From positions 1 to 64,000 of the forward strand of contig CAMRBQ010000002.1 of the NCBI GenBank assembly GCA_947040495.1: a DNA stretch of 64,000 nucleotides, in the 5' to 3' direction. The position numbers and the translations under genes were made by a program. This document shows positions 1-10,500 of this stretch, in pieces. The notes under the pieces are model-generated. The model ran no database searches, was not told where the DNA came from, and saw only the letters and a list, made by a program, of their open reading frames with translations. The DNA is from an uncultured Spirochaetia bacterium. GTDB lineage: Bacteria; Spirochaetota; Brachyspiria; Brachyspirales; Brachyspiraceae. Numbering within the stretch: the first letter of the stretch is position 1; each line of letters starts with the position of its first letter.

Positions 1-296
1 TTTATGAGTTCAGTTTTTGATATATTCTCCCCAATCTATTTCAACAAATTATATTTGGTGAAAGCGAGGACATAGAATTGATGGTTTCATCATCCTGGTT
101 CTTGTATTTAACGTAATCTTTACAAGTTTCTTATGTGCCGCTTTCGATATATATCACCTCCCTTTCTTGTGAACAAAAGCAAATTTAATTACAAAGCCAC
201 ACTGAAATTTTTATTATACTGGTTTATAAAATAACTTGACAATGTATAAAAAGTGAATAGACTTATTATATAGGGTTGTTATTTGGGGGTTAGTTT
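1..296. other. Gene-free left edge with a relic reading frame
   Basis: No intact gene. On the minus strand near 155-170 there is a strong Shine-Dalgarno (GGGAGGTG) followed at the right distance by an ATA codon and about 31 open codons ending in TAA near position 50 (starts SKAAHKKLVKITL). No ATG, GTG or TTG start fits it, so I read it as a decayed or truncated gene rather than a CDS. The right part (about 230-296) should hold the promoter and RBS of the lipoprotein gene at 297. Confidence 0.35.
236..264 (+). promoter_or_regulatory. Possible promoter of the envelope operon
   Basis: TTGACA at 236-241 is a perfect -35. With 16-bp spacing the -10 would be TAGACT (258-263), a 4/6 match; better TATTAT/TATATA words lie further away at 264-272. 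An RBS-like GGGGG run is near 284-289, ahead of the ATG at 297. Confidence 0.3.
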
Positions 297-1808
297 ATGA
301 AGGGCTTTTTTCTTAGATTCACATTATTAATTTTTATTATATTAAGTATATCATGTGGGAGAAACATACTTGAGCCAGAGAGTATGCCATCACCAATTGA
401 TACTATACCAGGTGATATTATTCTAAAGCCAATTCCAAGCACCACAGTGTTTGGCGGCTTTGGAAAACGTTTTGTATATCAAGGCAAATGGCATGTCTTG
501 GTTAATAATGTCTATAACTATAATCCAAATACGAAAATTTTAACTAAATTGCATGGGAAGTCTTTAATAAGACTAAACGATGAAGAAAATATTGAAATAC
601 TTGGCAGAGATCTTGATACTGTAAAGCCTAATAACTATTCGGGACACATGTACGTTTGGCATTTATTAGAAAGTAATAATTTGGTGATAGAAAATAATAT
701 AATTACTCTCACTTCTACGACTTCTGTATTTCAAAGAGAGATCTATATTGAAGGAACTATCGGATGGTACACAGTTAGTTTATATGGTAGTATTGATGTT
801 TTTGATAGTCAAAACTCAGTAAACTGGGACTATATGAGAGAGGTGCAAGATTTAGTTAAATTTCCACTTCCAACAGCTGTTGGTGGAACTGGGGGGTGGC
901 AAGATGGCGGTATAGATTTGTGTACACAAGGGTATTATACTTATTTCAAAGGATATTATTATGTATTTGGAGGATATAATAGTTCTAGCAATGGTTTCGG
1001 TGATGAGATAAGTGATACATATGTTAGAATAAAAGCAGAAGATGCCCTTGATGGAAGTGAGGAAAGTAAATGGGAGATACATGATAGGGAATTTGGAAGA
1101 GAGATAGTATCTAATGGTAAAGTGTCAAAAGATGGAGAAACTTTATTTTTAGATGTAAGAGGAAGTAGTACTTATTTGTCTACTACAGACGGCGAAAACT
1201 GGACGGATGATACTTTGGAGAATTATAATGCTGCTGTTCCTAATAATAATTGGATGGCTGGTAGTAGTATTGCACCAACACCACTTGAACCAAATTGGGC
1301 TAAAAGTACAAAAAATTCCTATTACAAAATAGATGAAGAAAATCACTATGTACCTATACCTTATGATGATATTAAAGCAGCGGCAGGTAGAGGAGATACT
1401 AGTTTTACCCTTACAGAAAAGCATAAAAATTCTTATAATAATTTTTTAGTTTCAAGTGAGCATCCAGACAATGCAACAGATATAGAAGATTGGAAATCTC
1501 TAGAAATTATTAATGAGATAAACAGTTCTATACATTGGACATCATCACCAAAATATCTATTTGCATTTGGCGATAAATTTGTAAGATTTATAGATTATGA
1601 TGCTATTGGAGAAAATATTTCTAATGGGAACAAATATAGAGATGATGCTCTTAAAAATTATCAAATAGCATATGGTAATAAAGAGTATGATAAAGCGATG
1701 ATTTACAAAGCTAAGGCTGATATGATAAGTAGTGTACTAGATAGTAACATAAAAGATGTCTATCCTCATAGAGCTATAAGTCATCATCTCCTTGAGTTTA
1801 ATCACTAA
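297..1808 (+). CDS. Putative lipoprotein of unknown function, 503 aa
   Basis: The N-terminus is a lipoprotein signal: two charged residues, a hydrophobic stretch and the lipobox LSISC with the acylated Cys at residue 20, so the protein should be anchored in the outer or inner membrane. The mature part has beta-rich, kelch/BNR-like pieces (VFGGFGKRF near 50, YYYVFGGYN near 220, TTDGENW near 295), hinting at a propeller-like extracellular or periplasmic domain, but I recognise no named family. RBS GGGGG lies about 8 nt before the ATG. The stop overlaps the ATG of the next gene (TAATG), so the two are translationally coupled and probably form an operon with the OmpA-like lipoprotein at 3083. Confidence 0.75.
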   Translation: MKGFFLRFTLLIFIILSISCGRNILEPESMPSPIDTIPGDIILKPIPSTTVFGGFGKRFVYQGKWHVLVNNVYNYNPNTKILTKLHGKSLIRLNDEENIEILGRDLDTVKPNNYSGHMYVWHLLESNNLVIENNIITLTSTTSVFQREIYIEGTIGWYTVSLYGSIDVFDSQNSVNWDYMREVQDLVKFPLPTAVGGTGGWQDGGIDLCTQGYYTYFKGYYYVFGGYNSSSNGFGDEISDTYVRIKAEDALDGSEESKWEIHDREFGREIVSNGKVSKDGETLFLDVRGSSTYLSTTDGENWTDDTLENYNAAVPNNNWMAGSSIAPTPLEPNWAKSTKNSYYKIDEENHYVPIPYDDIKAAAGRGDTSFTLTEKHKNSYNNFLVSSEHPDNATDIEDWKSLEIINEINSSIHWTSSPKYLFAFGDKFVRFIDYDAIGENISNGNKYRDDALKNYQIAYGNKEYDKAMIYKAKADMISSVLDSNIKDVYPHRAISHHLLEFNH

Positions 1809-3070
1809 TGTTTTACTTAAAATTGCTTACAAGAAAATATATTTTTTGTATTCTAATACTAATATTTTCTCTACCTTTATATTCGCAGGTTGTAGAGGAG
1901 ATAGATTTTCAGGATTTTGTTGATACATTTATTAGTCAAGAAGCTCTATATAGCGACATAGGTAGCGACATTGCCAATATAGTTGGTAGTAGTGTTCAAA
2001 TGGAGGCTTTATTTCAAGATTCTCTTTTAAGTGTAAGTTTTGACAAATTAATAGATTTAGCCCAAAATCCATCAAATCTATTGGAAACTACAGAAAATGA
2101 ATCTATTATTTTGCTTATAGGCACAACAATTGCATTTTTAGAGGCTTATCGTTCACAAAATGAGATGAATATTGTATTACTTGATAGGATAAGGAGTCGT
2201 ATGTCATTTATGGCAGCCTCTGGTGATAATTACGGGCTTATAATACCAACATATTTTCCACTTGGCATATTTGGTGTGAGCATGTATATGAATATGCCTG
2301 ACTATATTCGTGACCCAATACCTCTAACCTTAAACTATGGTTATGCTGCCTTTGCTAACGCTATTTCATCTATACCTATGCCTCATATACAAGTTTTTTC
2401 TCAAATTAATTTTTGGACTGTGCCTTTATCTATGGGGCTTAGATTAGGTTTTCTTCCCGGCCTTGAAAGCCTTTATAAGCAATTTATATTAGATGTAGGG
2501 GTGAAATCTCTTGGTTTTCATGTTGGGATAGATTTAAAATATCTTATTTATAGAGACAAATATTTTTTTCTTGACTTGAGAGCAGATTTTAATTTTGATA
2601 TGGGCAATTTTGATATGCATATAAATAGAAATTTGTATATCCCTATGGAATTAGGTTCTTCTGATGGTAGAGAGACTGGGGTTGTATTTAATGGCGATAT
2701 TTTTAGCGATTTTTCATGGAAGATATTTGCCATAACACCAAAAATAGTCGGGGGATTTAAGTTTCAAGAAAAAGTGCCAGTAGTAGATTATTTTGCTATA
2801 TATGGTTCGGTCGGGCTAGATTTAGTTTTTGGTAATATAGAAACTATTACTGGTATAAACTCTGTAAGTACACATGTCAATATAGCTAATAATAAGCATA
2901 CTATAACTGATATTGCTTTGCCTAATTCAGAGTTAGCATCTAAATATTTTTTATATGATGTTCGCCTCTCATTAACGCTTGACATATTTTATCAATCATT
3001 TTCTGTAGAATATGGCGTGTTGTCTAAAAATTTTGCTATTTCATTCACTCCATTTGTATTAAAATTTTAG
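1808..3070 (+). CDS. Probable outer-membrane beta-barrel protein, 420 aa
   Basis: A cleavable signal peptide (hydrophobic core at residues 12-25 ending near SLPLYSQ) is followed by a helical-looking segment to about residue 130, then alternating hydrophobic/aromatic strands (for example FFLDLRADFNFDMGNF near 255) up to a C-terminal aromatic-hydrophobic strand ending FTPFVLKF. A C-terminal Phe strand is typical of outer-membrane barrels recognised by the BAM machinery. I recognise no named family. The start overlaps the stop of the upstream lipoprotein by one base; the OmpA-like gene follows 12 nt later. The three likely act together at the envelope, though that is inferred from position only. 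Confidence 0.7.
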   Translation: MFYLKLLTRKYIFCILILIFSLPLYSQVVEEIDFQDFVDTFISQEALYSDIGSDIANIVGSSVQMEALFQDSLLSVSFDKLIDLAQNPSNLLETTENESIILLIGTTIAFLEAYRSQNEMNIVLLDRIRSRMSFMAASGDNYGLIIPTYFPLGIFGVSMYMNMPDYIRDPIPLTLNYGYAAFANAISSIPMPHIQVFSQINFWTVPLSMGLRLGFLPGLESLYKQFILDVGVKSLGFHVGIDLKYLIYRDKYFFLDLRADFNFDMGNFDMHINRNLYIPMELGSSDGRETGVVFNGDIFSDFSWKIFAITPKIVGGFKFQEKVPVVDYFAIYGSVGLDLVFGNIETITGINSVSTHVNIANNKHTITDIALPNSELASKYFLYDVRLSLTLDIFYQSFSVEYGVLSKNFAISFTPFVLKF

Positions 3071-3082
3071 GTGTAATTCTCT

Positions 3083-3664
3083 ATGAAAAAATATTTTTTA
3101 TTATTTAATATAATACTCATCCCTATGCTTATTTCATGCTTTGTACCAGAAGTTAAAATACCGACTAAAAAGAAACAAATAGAAAACAGCTTATGTAGCC
3201 AAGAATTATATATTCCTGATAATTTATATATTTTCAATACGAATTCTAATAATATGCTTATTTCAAAAGAGCATATTATATGGTTTGAATTTGGTTCAAA
3301 AGAATTAGATAATAAAGATTATAAAACTATAGAAGATGTTTATCTATTTATGCAAACTAATAAAAATATAAAAATGATTATAGAAGGGCATGCTGATTAT
3401 TTAGGCTCTAATGCAGATGAGAGAAACTATCCTTTATCTATGGAACGTGGCACTAATATATTTAGTGAACTTACAAATTTAGGTATTGATACAAATAGGC
3501 TTTATATATTTGGATATTCTGATAGTACACCAAAGTATGAGGGCACTAATAAATATAGAGATAGAAGGGTGGAATTTGTAATAATAAAATGTGATGCCGA
3601 GTTTGAGGCTTATACAAATAGATATAATCAAATAAATATAACTAATAATAATGTATTAGAATAA
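3083..3664 (+). CDS. OmpA-family peptidoglycan-binding lipoprotein
   Basis: Lipoprotein signal with lipobox MLISC (Cys at residue 19), then an OmpA_C domain at about 68-170. The peptidoglycan-binding motif is visible: WFEFGSKEL, IEGHADYLGSNADERNYPLS, then YIFGYSDSTP and YRDRRVEF. This domain binds diaminopimelate-type or related muropeptides and tethers the outer membrane to the cell wall (Pal-like role). At 193 aa it is in the Pal size range. Third gene of the operon starting at 297; it meets the molybdenum cofactor operon tail to tail with only 4 nt between stops and no obvious terminator. Confidence 0.88.
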   Translation: MKKYFLLFNIILIPMLISCFVPEVKIPTKKKQIENSLCSQELYIPDNLYIFNTNSNNMLISKEHIIWFEFGSKELDNKDYKTIEDVYLFMQTNKNIKMIIEGHADYLGSNADERNYPLSMERGTNIFSELTNLGIDTNRLYIFGYSDSTPKYEGTNKYRDRRVEFVIIKCDAEFEAYTNRYNQINITNNNVLE

Positions 3665-3668
3665 GTTA

Positions 3669-4157
3669 TTATAGATTTCCACATTCACTACTATCGCCTT
3701 TTAATATTTTTATACCATGCTCTAAATCATCTATAATAAACTCTAAATTTTCTCGAACAGCCTTCGGGCTTCCCGGTAGATTAATAATTAAAGTTCTAGC
3801 CCTAATGCCAGCAACCGCACGTGATAACATTGACCTCTTGGTTATTTGCATGCTAGAAGCTCTCATCGCTTCAACAATCCCATCAGCACGCCGTTCTATA
3901 ATATCTAATGTTGCCTCTGGGGTTATATCTCTTATAGAAAAACCAGTCCCACCAGTTGTGAGTATTAAGTCAGCTATATTTTTATCACAGATATATTTCA
4001 TCTCAGTTGATAACATTTTTCTATCATCAGGGAATAGGCTATATCTAACAATATTATGCCCCTTAGATATTGCAATTTCTTTGATAACATTAGCAGAAAT
4101 ATCCTCTCTCTCTCCCGCAAAACATTTGTCACTAGAGGTTATAATTGCTATATCCAT
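3669..4157 (-). CDS. mog: Molybdopterin adenylyltransferase (Mog/MoaB family)
   Basis: A 162-aa single-domain MoCF_biosynth protein. It activates molybdopterin by adenylylation before metal insertion. Signature pieces are TTGGTG (67-72), RDITPEAT (76-83) and NLPGSPKA (126-133), all in the expected order and spacing; the length matches the MogA/MoaB class. Last gene of the minus-strand operon moeA-like, moaC, moaA, MOSC, mog with gaps of 5-21 nt. I cannot separate MogA from MoaB by sequence alone, but the role in the pathway is the same. No moaD or moaE lies in the window, so molybdopterin synthase must be encoded elsewhere. Confidence 0.9.
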   Translation of the reverse strand: MDIAIITSSDKCFAGEREDISANVIKEIAISKGHNIVRYSLFPDDRKMLSTEMKYICDKNIADLILTTGGTGFSIRDITPEATLDIIERRADGIVEAMRASSMQITKRSMLSRAVAGIRARTLIINLPGSPKAVRENLEFIIDDLEHGIKILKGDSSECGNL

Positions 4158-4162
4158 AATAA

Positions 4163-4600
4163 TTATTTATCCTCTTTGATATATAAATTATCAGCAACAG
4201 AGATTGTCCCTCCATTTAATACCTTAGCAAATACACCTTTTTTTGGCATAATACAGTCGCCCATTTTATCATATATTTGACAACGAGAATGACATTCTTT
4301 ACCTATTTGAGTTATCTCTAATATAACATCATTACATATTAATATAGTGCCTATAGTTACTTTATCAAAATCAAGTGATTTAACTACAATATTCTCACCA
4401 AAATCGCCATGATTAAGATTAATCAGATCTTTTTTAAATAAATCTATTTCTTCATAAGAAAGCAAACTAACCTGTCTATGCCATTTACCAGCATGGGCAT
4501 CACCATCAATACCAAAATCAGTGATAAGGTTGATAGTCCCAACATCACGCTTTTGAGTGCCTTTTTTTTCACTTATACATGTAGCAATAATTGAAGCCAA
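4163..4600 (-). CDS. MOSC domain protein
   Basis: A 145-aa stand-alone MOSC domain (named for the C-terminal domain of Moco sulfurase), a beta-rich fold that uses a cysteine to carry sulfur or bind Moco. Visible family motifs are GIDGDAHAGKWHRQVSLL (30-47), GDFGEN (65-70) and GKECHSRC (100-107), the last holding the conserved Cys. Small MOSC proteins next to mog are common in anaerobes and are thought to help sulfurate or deliver the cofactor; the exact reaction here is inferred. It sits 5 nt downstream of moaA and 5 nt upstream of mog, clearly within the same transcript. Confidence 0.85.
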   Translation of the reverse strand: MASIIATCISEKKGTQKRDVGTINLITDFGIDGDAHAGKWHRQVSLLSYEEIDLFKKDLINLNHGDFGENIVVKSLDFDKVTIGTILICNDVILEITQIGKECHSRCQIYDKMGDCIMPKKGVFAKVLNGGTISVADNLYIKEDK

Positions 4601-4605
4601 AATAT

Positions 4606-5583
4606 TTACCCCCCTATATCTGACATGTTTTCCATATCAGCATTTCTAGATTCATTAGTATTATCAAAATCATGAGATTTTTCTTTTTCATAAACTATAT
4701 CATATAGAGTCTCTTTTAATTCTTTAAAATTCTCTTCATTGAGAAGATGCTTTATACTCGCATTTTTTTTATAGTATAGGCAGTTTTTTATAGAGCCGTC
4801 AGATGTAATTCTAATTCTATTACATTTATGACAAAATTGATTTGATATAGCACTTATAAAACCAATTTTACCTATAAAGTTTGCAACATTATAATATAGA
4901 GCAGGTCCATTACCAAGAGTTCTAGTTGTTCCTTCAAATTTACCAAACTCTTTTTCTAATTCTATCTTTATCATTTCTGAAGATATAAAGCCCTGCGACT
5001 TTCCCTCTCCAATCGGCATCACTTCAATAAATCTAACAAATATATTTTTATGTTTGGCAAGGCTTGCTATATTGACATACTCGCTATGATTTAAATCATT
5101 AAGCAATACGCAATTTATTTTTATGCTAGAAAAATTATACTCTAATGCCATTTCAATATTTTTTAGTAGTTCATTAATTTTATTATGACCTGTAATGCTT
5201 TTGAATAAATCATTGTCTAATGCATCAAGGCTAATATTCATAGAATCAAGCCCTGCCTTTTTAAGAGAGGCGATATATTTATCAAGTATTATTCCATTAG
5301 TTGTAAGTGTTATATTTTCAATACCATCTATATTTTTAATATTTGCAATTAAATCTACAATACCATTTCGAATTAAAGGCTCGCCACCTGTTATTTTTAT
5401 ATTTTTAATACCTAGTTGAGATAATGCTTTACATAGGATTATAATTTCACTATCAGAAATAGTCCCCCTTTCGGGTGAAAAATTAATATTTTCTTTTGTA
5501 GTGCAATAGATGCAGTTCAAATTACATTTGTCTATTACAGATATTCTTGCATAATCTATACTACGTTTATATTTATCTATCAT
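4606..5583 (-). CDS. moaA: GTP 3',8-cyclase MoaA (radical SAM)
   Basis: First enzyme of molybdopterin synthesis: with MoaC it converts GTP into cyclic pyranopterin monophosphate. The radical-SAM CxxxCxxC is at Cys20/24/27 (KCNLNCIYC). The second, GTP-binding [4Fe-4S] cluster is provided by FCHKCNRIRI (Cys251/254) and NC at about 268. The C-terminus ends in Gly-Gly, the conserved tail that reaches into the active site. At 325 aa the length is normal. The stretch before the GG tail (about 300-320) is Asn/Asp/Ser rich and looks poorly conserved. It lies between moaC and the MOSC gene. Confidence 0.95.
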   Translation of the reverse strand: MIDKYKRSIDYARISVIDKCNLNCIYCTTKENINFSPERGTISDSEIIILCKALSQLGIKNIKITGGEPLIRNGIVDLIANIKNIDGIENITLTTNGIILDKYIASLKKAGLDSMNISLDALDNDLFKSITGHNKINELLKNIEMALEYNFSSIKINCVLLNDLNHSEYVNIASLAKHKNIFVRFIEVMPIGEGKSQGFISSEMIKIELEKEFGKFEGTTRTLGNGPALYYNVANFIGKIGFISAISNQFCHKCNRIRITSDGSIKNCLYYKKNASIKHLLNEENFKELKETLYDIVYEKEKSHDFDNTNESRNADMENMSDIGG

Positions 5584-5604
5584 TAAAATTTACTCTATTC
5601 ATAT

Positions 5605-6090
5605 TTATACCTTTATAAAATCCCCACTTTTTCCACCAGTCTTTTTATATAGATATATACTTTTGATTTCCATAGATTTATCAATAGCCTTACACATATC
5701 ATATATCGTCAGTAAAGCGACACTAATACCTGTCAATGCCTCCATCTCTACACCTGTTTTATAAGAAGTACTCACAGTACATTCTGCTTTTATTTCATTA
5801 TTTTCTTTATCGATAAAAAAATCAACACTGCATTTATCTATAGGTATAGGATGACACATTGGTATAATATTTGATGTATTCTTCACAGACATAATAGCCG
5901 CAATACGAGCGACACCAAGCACATCACCTTTTTTACAACTGCCATCTATAATCACTTGCAATATTTCATTAGAGATTTTAATGCTACCTCTTGCAATAGC
6001 AATTCTATTTGTTATATTTTTTTCAGCAATATCTACCATTATAGCATTGCCATTATTATCAAAATGAGTAAGTTTATCTTTATCGCTCAA
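5605..6090 (-). CDS. moaC: Cyclic pyranopterin monophosphate synthase MoaC
   Basis: Second enzyme of the Moco pathway, acting on the MoaA product. Family motifs present: [16 protein letters not shown], the long segment [20 protein letters not shown] and the C-terminal KTGGKSG. I place the start at the TTG at 6088-6090: AAGGGG lies 9 nt ahead of it, it begins 4 nt after the upstream stop, and it gives a 161-aa protein starting (M)[10 protein letters not shown] as in typical MoaC. An ATG at 6141 would add 17 residues that only read through the end of the upstream gene. Confidence 0.92.
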   Translation of the reverse strand: MSDKDKLTHFDNNGNAIMVDIAEKNITNRIAIARGSIKISNEILQVIIDGSCKKGDVLGVARIAAIMSVKNTSNIIPMCHPIPIDKCSVDFFIDKENNEIKAECTVSTSYKTGVEMEALTGISVALLTIYDMCKAIDKSMEIKSIYLYKKTGGKSGDFIKV

Positions 6091-6094
6091 AATT

Positions 6095-7120
6095 TTATGC
6101 CCCTTTTCCAAATTCACAATGAGGGAATTTGCATGTCTCACATTTTAAACATAGCCCACCATGACCAAGCCTTATTAAATATTTTTTTGTTATTTCTACT
6201 CCAGATGCAATGAATGGTAGAATTAAATCGAAAACAGTAGTCTTACAATACATCGCACATCCGGGTATACCTAAGATAGGTGTTCTGTCATCAAAGTAAG
6301 CTACAAGAAGCATAGAGCCAGGCAAAACGGGAACACCATAGCTAACAATCTTTGCATTTGATTCTTTAATAGCTCTAGGTGTTACATCATCAGGGTCGAC
6401 ACTCATCCCCCCTGTACATATAATGACATCTACATTTTGTTCTCTCATACTTTTTATGGCATCTATTATTTGAGATTTATCATCATCTACTATTTTATGG
6501 TCTACAAGCGACAAACCAAAACTAGCTATTTTATCTACAATAACAGGGGTGAATGTATCTACTATTTTTTTTGAATATACTTCACTGCCTGTTGTAATAA
6601 CACCTGCTGTTTTTTTACTGTATGGAGTTAGTGATGTTATTGGATTATTGCCTGCTATACTTTTAACTTGGTCCATTTTTTTTTCTTCTATAATAAGAGG
6701 AACTACCCTTGTACCAATTAATACATCGCCTTTTTTGACAGGGTAATGACTGTGCCTTGTTCCAATTATTATATCTGTTATGCTATTAATTTTAAATAAG
6801 ACTTCGGTATCAATTCGAAATAATCCATCGCATTCGGCAGAGAGTTCTATTTTACCTTCACTAACATCCGAGCATTTCATATTATCACTTTTTAAAATAT
6901 TGGATAATATAGTTGCTGCATCATTTTCATGCATGAAGCCTTCTTTATGTTCCCATACATATAAATGTTTTTTTCCTATAGAAAGTAAAACATCAATATC
7001 TTCTTTGACTACAATATGCCCTTTTTTAAAAGCAGTGCCTTTGTTTTTATCTTTTATAATTTGTGTAATATCATGACATAGAATATGCCCTAAAGATTTT
7101 TCTGTTTCTATTTTTTTCAT
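6095..7120 (-). CDS. MoeA-like molybdopterin-binding protein with Cys-rich tail
   Basis: First gene of the Moco operon, 341 aa, shorter than canonical MoeA (about 400 aa). It has the MoCF-type nucleotide/molybdopterin motif [11 protein letters not shown] (236-245) and GIPGCAMYC (284-292) where canonical MoeA has GLPGNP. The C-terminus is a tight cysteine cluster, [20 protein letters not shown] (Cys 324/327/330/335), able to bind a metal or Fe-S cluster. I recall this architecture from MoeA-like proteins encoded near molybdenum hydroxylases in anaerobes, which may handle cofactor transfer rather than general Mo insertion; that is inference. Divergent from the YgfK gene. RBS GGGTGA precedes the ATG. 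Confidence 0.8.
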   Translation of the reverse strand: MKKIETEKSLGHILCHDITQIIKDKNKGTAFKKGHIVVKEDIDVLLSIGKKHLYVWEHKEGFMHENDAATILSNILKSDNMKCSDVSEGKIELSAECDGLFRIDTEVLFKINSITDIIIGTRHSHYPVKKGDVLIGTRVVPLIIEEKKMDQVKSIAGNNPITSLTPYSKKTAGVITTGSEVYSKKIVDTFTPVIVDKIASFGLSLVDHKIVDDDKSQIIDAIKSMREQNVDVIICTGGMSVDPDDVTPRAIKESNAKIVSYGVPVLPGSMLLVAYFDDRTPILGIPGCAMYCKTTVFDLILPFIASGVEITKKYLIRLGHGGLCLKCETCKFPHCEFGKGA

Positions 7121-7525
7121 CTAAATCACCCTGTATTTATACAGCTGATTATACTAGATATATCATTATTTGCAATAAATTACCAGTGCAATCTTCAAAA
7201 TATTTATCATTAAACTAAATTTTTTTGTATAAATTAAAAATAATTTTATGTATTCAAAATTAAATATTGACTTCCTATGAAATTTATATATACTACATTT
7301 ATAGTCTATTAATATATTTTAGACTATTGTTAGAAATGCTACAGAAATCATAGAACCTCATATTGGAAATAATATAAAATTTACAAAGTGGAATCTATTG
7401 CGAAGTTGGATTAAATATCTAGCTGATGATAGATTCCATTCTTTATTCTATAGAATATTTTGTTTTTCATAAATGTTTAATTTATGATTGATTTATATAA
7501 AAATAAAAAAAAGGAGACTCTAATA
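7121..7525. other. Divergent intergenic region moeA-like/ygfK
   Basis: About 400 bp, very AT-rich, presumably carrying the back-to-back promoters of the Moco operon (-) and the YgfK gene (+). It contains a 10-bp perfect inverted repeat (TGGAATCTAT 7389-7398 and ATAGATTCCA 7429-7438) and a 50-codon open stretch without start codon (about 7324-7473). No Moco riboswitch, tRNA or clear promoter pair was recognised. RBS AAGGAG at 7511-7516 serves the YgfK start. Confidence 0.5.
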
Positions 7526-10500
7526 ATGGGCGATATTATGAAAAGTATAGACTTTAAAAGTCTAATTTTACGTATGATGAAAGAATATAGTGTTAATAAA
7601 ACTATATTTGGTATAAGTGACAAAAATTTTTTCAAACGTGGTGATGAAAGAGTAACAAGTATTTTTTCAGAAAAATGTTCGATGCCACTTGGTCCTGCTG
7701 CTGGTCCACATACACAATTATCTCAAAACATAGTAGCATCATATCTTACAGGCTCAAGATTCCTCGAATTAAAAACTGTGCAATTAAAATCACCCCATGT
7801 TTCAAAGCCTTGTATTGACCCTAGAGATGAATGTTTTAATGTTGAATGGTCTAGCGAATATGAAGTAGAAGAGGCTTATGACGAATATGCCAATGGATGG
7901 ATTGCTCTATATTTCCTAGAGAATATGTTTGACTTGGGAAATAAGCAATTAGACAAATCTTTCATTTTTAATATGAGTGTTGGTTATGATATGGAAGGTA
8001 TTAAAAATAAGAAAGTTGATGATTATATTAATAATTTAAGAGATAGTAGCAATAATGAAGCATTTAAAAAGTCATTACAAATACTAGAAGAATTAATTGA
8101 AGGCGATGAGTTAAAAGAAATACTCAAAAACACTGATTTAAAAAATAAACTACCATCATTAAAAGGGCTTTCAAAAAAAATCAGTCCTAATATCTGTAGT
8201 GCTATAACATTATCAACTATGCATGGATGTCCACCTGCTGAGATAGAAAAAATTGTATCATATATGCTTACAGAAAAGAAAATTGATACCTATGTAAAGC
8301 TTAACCCTACACTTTTGGGTTATGATACTGTAAGGTCTGTTCTAGATAAAATTTCTTTTAATTATATTGAACTCAATAAAGATAGCTTCAGCCATGACTT
8401 ACAGTATAAAGATGCTTTGACTATGATAGGTAGAATAAAAGATTTGGCAAAAAATAATGGACGACAGCTTGGTGTTAAACTTACAAATACACTAGGAAAT
8501 GTAAATGACAAAGACGTTCTACCTGGCGATGAAAGATATATGTCGGGACGTTCTTTGTATCCTCTTTCTATTTCTGTTGCTGCAATGATTTCAAAAGATT
8601 TTAATGGTGAAATCCCTATATCATATTCTGGTGGTCTTACCATATATAATGCAAAACAAATATTTGAAACAGGTATAAAGCCATTAACACTTGCAACTGA
8701 TTTACTAAAACCGGGCGGATATAATAGACTAAATCAAATAGCCAAAGAAATTGAAAGTAGTGATAAATGGGATATGAATACTATTGATGTAGATAAACTT
8801 TCAAAATTGGCTAGTGAAGCTGCAAATGAAGTCTACTCACAAAAATCATTTAGAGGCTACAATAATTCTGATGTAAAGCAACCACTTCCACTTACAGATT
8901 GTGCTATAGCCCCTTGTGTAGTTGAATGTCCTATTCATCAACCTATACCTGAATATATTAATCTTGTTGGTGAAGGCAAATTTGATGAAGCATTAGACAT
9001 GATAACTCAAGGAAATCTATTGCCAGCTATTACAGGTTATATTTGTGACCATAAATGTCAAAGTAAATGTAGCCGACTAGATTATGAAGGTGCGATTTCT
9101 ATACGTGATATAAAATATCTTGCTGTAGAAAAAGGTAAAAGACCTAGCTATAAATCAAGTAAAGGTAATGGTATAAAAGTATTAGTAATTGGTGCAGGTC
9201 CTGCTGGGTTATCTACTGCTGCTATGCTTCAAAGAAATGGTTTTGAAGTTACTGTCAAAGAAAGAGAGGCATCAGCTGGTGGTGTAGTTAAACATGTTAT
9301 ACCACAATTTAGAATCCCTGAGGCTGTTATAGAAAGTGATGTTGCTTCAATTAAAGAACTTGGTGTAAAGTTTGAATTTAATGTTGATATAAAGACAAAT
9401 GTTAACGATTTCAAAAAAGAAGGATTCAAATATATTTGTATTGCAACTGGTGCTGATGAAGGCAAGTCTTTCAAATTAGATGGAGATAATAAAAACATAA
9501 TCGACGCAATGACTTATTTATCTCAATATAATAAAAATGCTTCATCTATGAGTTTGGGTAAAAATGTGGCTGTTGTTGGTGGTGGAAATACTGCTATGGA
9601 TGCTGCTAGAAGTGCTAAAAAAGTTAATGGTGTTGAAGAAGTTTCTATTATATATAGAAGAACAGAGCATGAGATGCCTTCTGATGAAGAAGAAATTTTA
9701 CTTGCCAAAGAAGATAAAGTAAATTTCTATACACTATCTCATCCTTATAAGTTTAATGCTGATGGAATTCTATTATGCAAAAAAATGAAATTGGGTGAAA
9801 AAGATGCAAGTGGAAGAAGAAGCCCTATCGAAACAGATGAAACATTTGAACTCAAAATTGATACACTCATTTTATCATTAGGCTATGGTACAAGTGATAA
9901 AGATTTTACTGAAAAAGGCATTGATAGAAAACCAACATTTGATACAAACTTAGATAATGTATATATTGTTGGCGATATGAGAACAGGTCCTTCAAGTATT
10001 GTTGGTTGTATTGCTGATGGAACTGAGGCTGCATATAATATTTGTAAGAAAGAGAATAGTTCATTTGTGCCTACACAATATAGCAACAAAGAAGAGAGCA
10101 TTGATAAAATTATTGAAAAAAATAATGATATTAGAAAAAATCTACATGTAAATAAAAATACTGATATTGCAAAGATAGAGGCAGCACGTTGTTTGAATTG
10201 TTCTAAGGTATGTAGCAAATGTGTGGATGTATGTCCTAATAGAGCAAATGTTTCTATTAAAGTATCTGGCTTTGATAATTACTATCAAATAATACATATT
10301 GATGATTATTGTAATGAATGTGGAAACTGTGGGGCTTTCTGTCCTTGGCAGGGTCTACCGTATAAAGATAAAATTACAGTATTCAGCAATAAAAAAGATT
10401 TTACAGATAGTGAAAACAATGGCTTCTTTATTGATGGAAATACTGTTCATCTAAGATATAACAAGAAAGTAGAAGATAAACAATTAGATGGCGATAAAAT

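Noticed and set aside
6091-6141. N-terminal extension of MoaC from an ATG at 6141
   Set aside because: It overlaps the upstream gene by 47 nt, is not part of the MoaC family, and a TTG with a good RBS gives the normal length.
7121-7525. Moco riboswitch upstream of the molybdenum genes
   Set aside because: No conserved core of that RNA was recognised in either orientation; only a simple 10-bp inverted repeat is visible.
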